From the NCBI GenBank assembly GCA_955652855.1, contig CATPCN010000328.1, positions 1 to 5,570 on the forward strand: a stretch of 5,570 bases of DNA. The letters run 5' to 3'. Position numbers and translations under genes: made by a program. Positions within the stretch are counted from its first letter, which is position 1. Each line of letters opens with the position of its first letter. The notes under the pieces are model-generated. The model saw only the letters and a list, made by a program, of their open reading frames with translations, ran no database searches and was not told the DNA's origin. The stretch comes from an uncultured Chthoniobacterales bacterium. Its GTDB lineage: Bacteria; Verrucomicrobiota; Verrucomicrobiae; Chthoniobacterales; UBA10450. Positions 1 through 5,096 of the stretch are shown here, one piece after another.

Positions 1-201
1 GGCCGCCAGACCGCACGAAACGACAACGATTTCGGTGGCGATCCCCTTTTCCTTCACTCGAACCGCCTCCTCCACCGCAATTTCGTCAAAGGGATTCATC
101 GACATCTTGACGTTAGCGGTGTCGACGCCGGAACCATCCGATTTGACCCGGACTTTGACGTTGAAATCGATGACGCGTTTGATGGCGACCAGGAGCTTCA
201 T
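1..201 (-). CDS. etfB: Electron transfer flavoprotein beta subunit, N-terminal 67 residues (partial)
   Basis: EtfB pairs with EtfA to form the soluble FAD/AMP-containing heterodimer that takes electrons from acyl-CoA and other dehydrogenases and passes them to ETF-quinone oxidoreductase. The visible protein begins [19 protein letters not shown] and continues through the characteristic [20 protein letters not shown] stretch at about residues 32-51, which is highly typical of proteobacterial EtfB. The reading frame is open to the window edge; a full EtfB is about 250 residues, so roughly three quarters lies outside. The ATG at 199-201 is at the family's usual N-terminus. No clear Shine-Dalgarno sequence precedes it (the nearest bases read ACCGACCT). 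It is transcribed away from rpfC, and in most proteobacteria etfA follows directly; that gene would be off the left edge. Identification is firm from sequence recall; no search was run. Confidence 0.95.
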   Translation of the reverse strand, partial: MKLLVAIKRVIDFNVKVRVKSDGSGVDTANVKMSMNPFDEIAVEEAVRVKEKGIATEIVVVSCGLAA

Positions 202-244
202 AGGTCGGTGTTTTCAAATTGGGTAGAAACCTGCGGGGATGTGG

Positions 245-250
245 ATTATA
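245..250 (-). promoter_or_regulatory. Candidate -10 box of the etfB promoter
   Basis: The minus strand reads a perfect TATAAT here, about 43 bases before the etfB ATG, which would give a 5' leader of roughly 35-40 nt. No good -35 hexamer lies 16-18 bases upstream, so either recognition relies on other contacts or an activator, or the match is fortuitous. The position is right for etfB and no other gene lies on this side. Confidence 0.4.
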
Positions 251-364
251 CGTACCAGCGATTTGGAGGCGCCCTCGCGTTGAATAAGGATAGGCATACC
301 ACGCGGCACCTAGTGGCGTCCGCGTCGTGACGAAAGCCGTCAGAAACTCTCCTATTCCGTAACC

Positions 365-384
365 GGTTTTGGCTATACAAAACC
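365..384. promoter_or_regulatory. Perfect 7-bp inverted repeat, operator-like
   Basis: GGTTTTG (365-371) and CAAAACC (378-384) are exact reverse complements separated by the 6-base spacer GCTATA. The 20-bp length and dyad symmetry fit a site for a dimeric helix-turn-helix regulator. The centre contains TATACA (374-379), a fair -10-like hexamer on the plus strand, so a bound protein could occlude a promoter firing toward rpfC or the small ORF that starts one base downstream at 386. No named regulator consensus is recognised. A short transcribed hairpin is the alternative reading. Function is inference. Confidence 0.35.
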
Positions 385-385
385 C

Positions 386-529
386 ATGAAAACACCCACT
401 TATCGCACAAAGAGCAGCGGCACAATCCTTGCTTCCATAGCGGGTACCAAGCGGGGTGCGGCGAATCTAAGCAAATTGACCCGAATTTCCGAGGCCCGAT
501 TACTAGGACTTACCCCGCCGCGCAAGTGA
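386..529 (+). CDS. Doubtful small basic ORF, 47 residues
   Basis: An ATG at 386 opens a 47-codon frame ending in TGA at 527-529, 65 bases before rpfC and in the same direction. The predicted peptide begins MKTPTYRTKSSGTILAS, is rich in Lys/Arg and Ser/Thr, has no transmembrane segment or signal peptide and matches no family I know. There is no Shine-Dalgarno sequence before the ATG; the bases immediately upstream are the right arm of the inverted repeat at 365-384. A leader peptide or remnant of a DNA-binding protein is possible, but chance is at least as likely at this length. Function unknown. Confidence 0.2.
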   Translation: MKTPTYRTKSSGTILASIAGTKRGAANLSKLTRISEARLLGLTPPRK

Positions 530-594
530 CGCCTTGAGTCGCGGAACCGTTCGACAAAGCTACCTTATCCACACAACCGATTGACCCGCCAGCC

Positions 595-2796
595 GTGACA
601 CTCAGTCACCTTTTGCCGAAGCGTCTACTCCCGGGTCGATCTACGGATATCGAGCGCGAGAGGCGACGGAGACCGGAGCGTGAACAAGCTCTGATCCGGG
701 TCTTGATCGCATTTATCGTAATGGTCTACCTTTCTTGGTGCACGTTACGCAATACCGCAAGTAATGGCGATGAAGCTCCGGTTCTCGCGGTTTCGGTTGC
801 GTTTTTTTTGTTTAGTGTTTTTCTCGCGGCGCGAATAGCTACCAGGGGCGGAGTCTCGATTGCCCGTCGTTACCTCGCGATGGTGGCAGACAACGCGGTT
901 ACAACATATTGCCTGATGAATATGGGAGAAGCAGGGGCAGTAGTTATCGGTGTCTACCTCTTCATTACGTTTGGCAACGGGTTTCGGTATGGGCGTCGGT
1001 ACTTGCACGCATGCCAAGCAATGGCATTGCTTGGATTTTCTGCCGTTCTCACATTTTCGCCCTTTTGGTCGAATCACATCGCAATTGGCGTTGGATTCCT
1101 GATCGGACTGCTCGTACTTCCCTTCTACGTCGGGGTGCTCGCTGAACGGATTGAGAAAGCGAAAAAACGAGCCGACGACGCGAATCAGGCCAAGGGCCGT
1201 TTTGTGGCGCACGTAAGTCACGAAATGCGAACGCCGCTGAACGGAGTTATCGCAATGGCCGACGTGTTGCGGGAGACGATGCTCTCTGAATCTCAACGCG
1301 AGATAGTGGAAACAATGACGACATCGGCCAATCTGCTGTTGGCACAGATTGAAGACGTACTCGATATCTCAAAGATCGAGGCGGGACGCGTTCGCATAGA
1401 GACGCGCCCCATGGACCTGGGACGCGTCCTTTCATCCACCGTAAAGGTAGTCCTGCCACAAGCGCGATACAAAGGCATCGTGATAAACACGGATGTCGCG
1501 CAAGATGCATCGGGGTGGTACTTAGGGGACTCCCACCACCTGCGCCAAGTAGTTTTGAACCTTCTCTCGAATGCAGTGAAATTTACCGAGAGAGGCGAGG
1601 TCACGCTACGGGTCAGGCTTCTTGACCGAAATGATTCTGGCAGCCTCTTGCGGATCGAAGTGCAAGACACGGGTATCGGAATTCCGGCGCAAAAACAGGT
1701 CGCGATTTTTGAGGCATTCGCGCAGGCGGACGAATCAACTACACGTGTCTATGGTGGAACTGGTCTTGGGACGACTATTGCGAAACAGCTTGTGGACCTC
1801 ATGGGCGGGAAGATCGGCGTGCTCAGCGAGGTAAAGGTCGGTAGCGTCTTTTGGATCGAGCTGAGACTTCCAGTGACAGAGGCACAGGGGGTCGACCTTA
1901 CAGAGGAACTCGCGACAAATGCGAGACTCACCACCGCTCAGGCAATCGAGGCGGCTCGGTCAGGAAAGGTGCATAAGCTTCGCGGCGCGCGAGTATTGGT
2001 CGCCGAGGACAATCCCACCAATCAGCGTGTCGCGCAACTCATTCTCGAGAGTGGTGGCCACGTAGTAACAATTGTGGAAAGCGCAGAGTTGGCTCTCGAC
2101 CTCCTTGAGCGCGGAGGCTTTGACGTCGCCCTATTTGATTTGTCTATGCCAGGCGTCTCAGGCCTTGAAGCCCTGAAACTATATCGTTTTTCGACGAAGG
2201 CGCCGATTCCGATACTAATACTGTCCGCTAACGTAACGACGGATGTGATAGCGGAGTGCCAGAATGCCGGGGCCGCTGAGTTCGTGCCGAAGCCCCTGCG
2301 CGCCTCTTATTTGTTGGAGGCAGTCGAACGTCATCTGGCGACGCATGCCGACGCGCAGTCAGTCTCTGCGCGACCGCCTCGCACAGAAGACCGGCCGTCA
2401 TTGTCTCTCATAGATACACCGGCGATCGATCTCGAAGTCCTAGACGAATTGGCTCGCATTTCGACGGACACGACATTCGTCGAGAGGCTCATCCGCGGTT
2501 TCAGATCCGACACTGAGCGTTTGGTAAATGACATAACCGAATCGCTTTCGACAAGACGATATGAAGCGGTAAAGGATGCTGCTCATGCGCTTAAGGGGGG
2601 CGCAGCGAGCGTGGGAGCAACAGAGTTGACCCAGTTTGCCAAGCGCATTGAAAAGGCGAACCATGAATCTCTGCGACTTCGAGCGGCGCAGTGGATTGAG
2701 GAGATGCAACAAACCTCAAACCGCGCGTTAACGCTACTCGATCAACAGATCGAAGAGCGTGGTGCCAGCAGAGCCTCGCCAAACGGCGGGCATTAA
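595..2796 (+). CDS. rpfC: RpfC-type hybrid sensor histidine kinase (DSF sensor), HisKA-HATPase-REC-HPt
   Basis: A 733-residue membrane hybrid kinase that matches the RpfC architecture of the diffusible signal factor system. Residues 1-32 are a basic N-terminal tail; about 33-182 hold five or six hydrophobic segments (roughly 33-50, 62-80, 95-109, 113-127, 141-157, 161-183), including a GNGFRYGRRYL stretch at 127-137 like one I recall in Xanthomonas RpfC. HisKA follows with the phospho-acceptor H209 in SHEMRTPLNG. The HATPase has N322/N326 (N box), DTGIGI at 358-363 and GGTGLGTT at 387-394. The receiver spans about 465-582 with E471/D472, phospho-acceptor D515, S544 and K566. The HPt has H664 in HALKGG. 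All relay residues are intact, and the length is close to Xanthomonas RpfC (about 726, from memory). GTG 595 is chosen because the N-terminus then fits the family; the frame is open upstream to a TGA at 535 but has no other ATG, GTG or TTG, and no Shine-Dalgarno sequence is evident. By family knowledge it senses DSF and its receiver binds RpfF at low signal. It converges on rpfF. Confidence 0.92.
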   Translation: MTLSHLLPKRLLPGRSTDIERERRRRPEREQALIRVLIAFIVMVYLSWCTLRNTASNGDEAPVLAVSVAFFLFSVFLAARIATRGGVSIARRYLAMVADNAVTTYCLMNMGEAGAVVIGVYLFITFGNGFRYGRRYLHACQAMALLGFSAVLTFSPFWSNHIAIGVGFLIGLLVLPFYVGVLAERIEKAKKRADDANQAKGRFVAHVSHEMRTPLNGVIAMADVLRETMLSESQREIVETMTTSANLLLAQIEDVLDISKIEAGRVRIETRPMDLGRVLSSTVKVVLPQARYKGIVINTDVAQDASGWYLGDSHHLRQVVLNLLSNAVKFTERGEVTLRVRLLDRNDSGSLLRIEVQDTGIGIPAQKQVAIFEAFAQADESTTRVYGGTGLGTTIAKQLVDLMGGKIGVLSEVKVGSVFWIELRLPVTEAQGVDLTEELATNARLTTAQAIEAARSGKVHKLRGARVLVAEDNPTNQRVAQLILESGGHVVTIVESAELALDLLERGGFDVALFDLSMPGVSGLEALKLYRFSTKAPIPILILSANVTTDVIAECQNAGAAEFVPKPLRASYLLEAVERHLATHADAQSVSARPPRTEDRPSLSLIDTPAIDLEVLDELARISTDTTFVERLIRGFRSDTERLVNDITESLSTRRYEAVKDAAHALKGGAASVGATELTQFAKRIEKANHESLRLRAAQWIEEMQQTSNRALTLLDQQIEERGASRASPNGGH

Positions 2797-3181
2797 GTGC
2801 CGAATCGGACGCTGGCTAGAACAGAAACTCAGCGAAGATTACTGGCAAGTCTGACAGGCGTTTTGGCTTGCAAACCCCGGCGCTAGGCGACTACCATTGC
2901 AAGGTGCCGAATCATTCCTTCTGTCTACTGCTCGACGCGGACGGGCGTCGCAAAGAATGTTTGGCGGAATGTGGCGAGTGTGGCGCGATCGCCACGCGTT
3001 CCTTGGATGACGTGGCGAGCAGGATTTGTGGTTTGCGAATGCGGCATGCAGATGATGGTGTCCATCGAAACCTTGAAGGCTCTTCAAGCTCAAGCAATAG
3101 AAATACAAAAGAGGCTTGAGCGGTTATTCCGTTATTCCGTTATTCCTGGCCAATTTAGATCGAACCTAGAACGCGACACGT
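2797..3181. other. Gap between convergent rpfC and rpfF
   Basis: These 385 bases follow the rpfC stop. I find no convincing intrinsic terminator for rpfC: the only nearby stem (GCAAG 2845-2849 with CTTGC 2867-2871) is short with a 17-base loop and no T-run. The stretch contains a possibly decayed Cys-rich reading frame and a triple 8-bp tandem repeat, both listed separately. No RNA gene or mobile-element end is seen. Convergent partners usually lie closer together, so the space suggests a lost or small gene. Confidence 0.6.
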
Positions 3182-3183
3182 AA
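2868..3183 (+). pseudogene. Possible frameshifted small Cys-rich (zinc-ribbon-like) protein remnant
   Basis: Two overlapping plus-strand frames look like halves of one small protein. The first (2868-3119, TTG start; frame open back to a TAG at 2817) encodes CLAECGECG at about residues 35-43, then ends in a low-complexity Ser/Asn tail. The second frame (+1 relative to it; last codons 2998-3180, TAA at 3181-3183) encodes VVCECGMQMMVSIETLKAL followed by a charged amphipathic helix rich in Gln, Glu, Lys and Arg. Joined by one frameshift between about 2995 and 3030, they would give CxxC...CxC, a zinc-knuckle pattern, followed by a short coiled coil. There is no good start codon or Shine-Dalgarno sequence, and I do not recognise the family. 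The joining is my inference; both frames could be noncoding. The stop falls at the edge of the rpfF terminator. Confidence 0.22.
3123..3146. repeat. Three perfect tandem copies of an 8-bp unit, GTTATTCC
   Basis: GTTATTCC occurs exactly three times in a row at 3123-3130, 3131-3138 and 3139-3146. A 24-base perfect 8-mer array is unlikely by chance and is the kind of tract that changes copy number by replication slippage. Because 8 is not a multiple of 3, each gain or loss would shift any reading frame crossing it. It lies between the rpfC stop and the rpfF terminator, so no intact gene is disrupted. No known protein-binding iteron is recognised. Confidence 0.85.
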
Positions 3184-3212
3184 AAAGGGCCGGCGATCCA
3201 TATCGCCAGCCC
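3182..3212 (-). terminator. Rho-independent terminator of rpfF
   Basis: Read on the minus strand, GGGC (3212-3209), a single mismatched base, GGCGAT (3207-3202), a 4-base ATGG loop, ATCGCC (3197-3192), a mismatched base and GCCC (3190-3187) form an 11-position stem with one mismatch, followed immediately by TTTTT (3186-3182). This is a textbook intrinsic terminator starting 25 bases after the rpfF stop codon. On the plus strand the hairpin has no downstream T-run, so it serves rpfF and not rpfC. Confidence 0.92.
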
Positions 3213-3237
3213 CGGAGCCTGCCGTCGAGAATTAGTT

Positions 3238-4158
3238 TCAGTCAGCTGAGGCGTGGATCGATACGACGTTGCCAATAATCTCAGCTACCGTGGGTTCCGG
3301 TGCGCGCTGCTGGGCGCGAACGAGCCGCTCCATCATCCGCATATCACGCTCAGTAAGTTTTAGTGCCGTGTCAGCCCAAACCCCGACGACACGCATGAGT
3401 TCGTCCTTCGTAACCGGAACGACTTCATTCCTTGCTCGTTCAAATCCGTTACGGCCATTCGCATTTTTTGAATGGCGTCGAATGTAACTGTAAACTGCCT
3501 GCTCCCCAGTACCTTCTGGAGTGATTACGTCAACCACTCCAAGATCGTACAGCTGACGGGCGCCATAAATCGTTCCGCTGGTAATCAATTCGTCGGACGT
3601 TTTGCGACCAACTTTTCTCCACAGAAAACTGTATGCGCCCATTCCAGGGAATAGGTTGAATAGGATTTCCGGGAAGCCCATACGTGCCGACTCTTCGGCG
3701 ATTAGCACCGATGCGGAAAGCGCCGCCTCGAAGCCCCCACCCAATGCGTCACCTTGAACCAATGAGATCGTTGTCATTGGTAGTTCGCAGTTAACATGCC
3801 ACGGATGAAGATTGTTAATGCACGCTACACCGTATCGGATCAGACCTTCGCGATCATGCTGCTCAATGAATTGTCGGAAGAGCGAAAGATCGCCACCTAG
3901 GTTAAATATGCCGGGCGTCTTCGATGCGAGTACACCATATCTCACTACGTGTTTGTGGATCCCAACATGCGGCTGCGAATGCGAGTCAATAATCGCATCA
4001 AGATACATGCGAAGTTCAGCGAGAAGCTCAAGACTAAAGCATGGCCGCGGTCGAGCGTTCATGTGCGCCCAATAAACGCCGTACTCGCGATCGAATCTGG
4101 TTTGAACTTGTGAGAGATTCGATTGCGGAAGTGCGCGGATCTCAGCCGTCGCCGTCAT
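3238..4158 (-). CDS. rpfF: RpfF, DSF-family signal synthase (crotonase superfamily), 306 residues
   Basis: RpfF enzymes act on 3-hydroxyacyl-ACP as dehydratase and thioesterase, releasing cis-2-unsaturated fatty acids (DSF or BDSF) used as cell-cell signals. The crotonase core is clear: FNLGGD at 85-90 (oxyanion-hole region), ALGGGFEAALS at 138-148 and GFPEILFNLFPGMGAYS at 161-177. E144 and E164 correspond to the two catalytic glutamates of Xanthomonas RpfF (E141/E161, from memory), with the same 20-residue spacing. The NLFPGMGAYS signature separates RpfF from ordinary enoyl-CoA hydratases. The ATG at 4156-4158 is preferred: GGAG lies 6 bases upstream and the N-terminus fits the family. The frame extends to a TTG at 4236, but that overlaps the likely promoter. 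After the usual end near RLVRAQQR (278-285) there is an extra tail of about 20 residues. A strong terminator follows. rpfC faces it convergently. The exact acyl product cannot be read from sequence. Confidence 0.93.
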   Translation of the reverse strand: MTATAEIRALPQSNLSQVQTRFDREYGVYWAHMNARPRPCFSLELLAELRMYLDAIIDSHSQPHVGIHKHVVRYGVLASKTPGIFNLGGDLSLFRQFIEQHDREGLIRYGVACINNLHPWHVNCELPMTTISLVQGDALGGGFEAALSASVLIAEESARMGFPEILFNLFPGMGAYSFLWRKVGRKTSDELITSGTIYGARQLYDLGVVDVITPEGTGEQAVYSYIRRHSKNANGRNGFERARNEVVPVTKDELMRVVGVWADTALKLTERDMRMMERLVRAQQRAPEPTVAEIIGNVVSIHASAD

Positions 4159-4164
4159 AACGAA

Positions 4165-4168
4165 CTCC
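4165..4168 (-). promoter_or_regulatory. Shine-Dalgarno site of rpfF
   Basis: The minus strand reads GGAG followed by six bases and the ATG at 4158-4156. It decides the start: the in-frame TTG 78 bases further upstream has no such site. Confidence 0.75.
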
Positions 4169-4227
4169 GAGTGTGGACCACTAAAGTAGATAGGAGCCAA
4201 GCCAAGCGCACACATTGTGGCAAACAA

Positions 4228-4256
4228 ATCAAGCAACTGCCACTAAGTATTGTCAA
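4228..4256 (-). promoter_or_regulatory. Candidate sigma-70-type promoter of rpfF
   Basis: On the minus strand a perfect TTGACA (4256-4251) is followed after exactly 17 bases by CTTGAT (4233-4228), a weak -10 with three of six consensus positions. Transcription would start near 4220, giving a leader of about 60 nt and placing the ATG at 4158 as first start. The good -35 with poor -10 suggests modest or activator-assisted expression. Independent transcription from the upstream bpt gene is therefore likely, though read-through is not excluded. Confidence 0.45.
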
Positions 4257-4319
4257 GAAACCCGACAGTTCTTCTGCTTCCCTCGAGTCTTATGGGCAAC
4301 ACGCAGTGCGCGGAAACCG

Positions 4320-4359
4320 AACTTGTTCTTTTGAAAAATGTATTTCTATTCAATAAGTT
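4320..4359. repeat. AT-rich interrupted inverted repeat downstream of bpt
   Basis: AACTT (4320-4324) pairs with AAGTT (4355-4359), and inside it TTGAA (4331-4335) pairs with TTCAA (4349-4353), with an asymmetric bulge and a 13-base loop. The segment 4321-4380 is only about 23% G+C by hand count, the lowest I noticed in the window. It follows the bpt stop codon, so it could be a weak 3'-end structure for bpt or an upstream A/T-rich element for rpfF. With no GC stem or T-tract it is not a standard terminator. Confidence 0.25.
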
Positions 4360-4376
4360 ACTATGAATTTGCAGAG

Positions 4377-5096
4377 TTATAAAAGTCGCCAATTCCCACC
4401 CACCAAGCCTTCAATCGGCCGAAACGTGGCCTTGTACGCCATCTTTTTACTCTCCGCGATCCAGTAGCCAAGATACAAATGGGGCAGACCCAGTGCCCGA
4501 CACCGCTGAATCTGCCAAAGGATGTTGTAGGTGCCGTAGCTAGCGCCCGGGACATCGGGCTCGAAGAAGGTGTAGACGGAGGAGAGTCCGTCCACCAGAT
4601 GGTCGACCAGACTGACCATCCGCAGAACGCCCCCTTCCCGAAACTCGTAGAGGTGGGTGGAGACATTGCTGTGGAGCAGGAAATGCTGGTACTGCTCGCG
4701 GCTGTCCTGATCCATGCCACCGCCGGGATGCCGGTAGCGCTGGTAGCGAAGGTACAGCGCGTAATGTTGGCTATCGTACGCTAACTCACGCCTAACTGCC
4801 GTTAAAATGCTGTGAACCCGCATCGCGCGTTTTTGGCTGCGGCTGGGGACGAACCGGTCGATCGGAACGCGCACCGGGACGCACGCGCGGCAGTGATCAC
4901 AGTAGGGGCGGTAGGTGAAGGCGCCGCTACGCCGAAAGCCAAGGCGCACCAACTCGCTGTACACCCGCGTATCGATGAGATGGCTGGGGGTCGCGACCTG
5001 CGAGCGCGCCGCCTTTTCCGGCAAGTAGCTGCAGGGATAGGGAGCCGTCGCATAAAACTGCAGCGAAGCGAGCGGTAGATCGTTCAGCTTGCTCAT
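4377..5096 (-). CDS. bpt: Aspartate/glutamate leucyltransferase (bacterial ATE-type), 239 residues
   Basis: Bpt transfers leucine from Leu-tRNA to proteins with N-terminal Asp or Glu, marking them for ClpS/ClpAP in the bacterial N-degron pathway. The protein has the ATE N-terminal domain with [12 protein letters not shown] at 14-25 and the cysteine cluster C66-x2-C69-x2-C72 in the stretch [17 protein letters not shown]. The ATE C-terminal domain includes [12 protein letters not shown] at 125-136, [20 protein letters not shown] at 172-191 and [20 protein letters not shown] at 208-227. Length (about 235-250 expected) is complete. The ATG at 5096-5094 fits the family N-terminus and overlaps the aat TGA as ATGA, the normal translational coupling; the frame extends upstream inside aat, but that part is only the antisense-free shadow of aat in another frame. 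GGAG lies 12 bases upstream and GAG about 6. Older annotations call this family arginyl-tRNA-protein transferase (ate). Confidence 0.95.
   Translation of the reverse strand: MSKLNDLPLASLQFYATAPYPCSYLPEKAARSQVATPSHLIDTRVYSELVRLGFRRSGAFTYRPYCDHCRACVPVRVPIDRFVPSRSQKRAMRVHSILTAVRRELAYDSQHYALYLRYQRYRHPGGGMDQDSREQYQHFLLHSNVSTHLYEFREGGVLRMVSLVDHLVDGLSSVYTFFEPDVPGASYGTYNILWQIQRCRALGLPHLYLGYWIAESKKMAYKATFRPIEGLVGGNWRLL

Larger units (their letters stand above)
202..594. other. Divergent intergenic region between etfB and rpfC
   Basis: This 393-base stretch separates two divergently transcribed genes and must hold both promoters. The etfB side has a TATAAT. On the rpfC side the best I can find is TTGACC at 476-481 with a poor -10 (ATTACT, 499-504) 17 bases downstream, so the rpfC promoter is essentially unassigned. 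It also contains an inverted repeat at 365-384 and a doubtful ORF at 386-529, listed separately. I see no tRNA, insertion-sequence end or terminator. The size is generous for a simple divergent promoter, so a small gene, a leader or remnants of one are possible. Confidence 0.7.

Noticed and set aside
35..226. 63-codon plus-strand frame at the left edge
   Set aside because: It is the complement of etfB, whose protein is unmistakable on the minus strand.
745..1296. Long minus-strand open frame of 183 codons opposite rpfC
   Set aside because: It lies entirely antisense to the membrane and HisKA regions of a well-supported kinase, its translation is Arg/His/Cys-rich without any recognisable domain, and it has no gene-like context.
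2845..2871. Hairpin as an rpfC terminator
   Set aside because: Only five base pairs with a 17-base loop and no T-run.
2797..2913. 10-bp direct repeat GTGCCGAATC at 2797-2806 and 2904-2913
   Set aside because: A 10-base match is expected several times in a window this size, and there are no flanking features to suggest duplication or transposition.
4159..4236. Extending RpfF to the upstream TTG (26 more residues)
   Set aside because: The TTG lacks a Shine-Dalgarno sequence, the added residues are not family-like, and the stretch overlaps the likely promoter; the ATG at 4158 has GGAG at ideal spacing.
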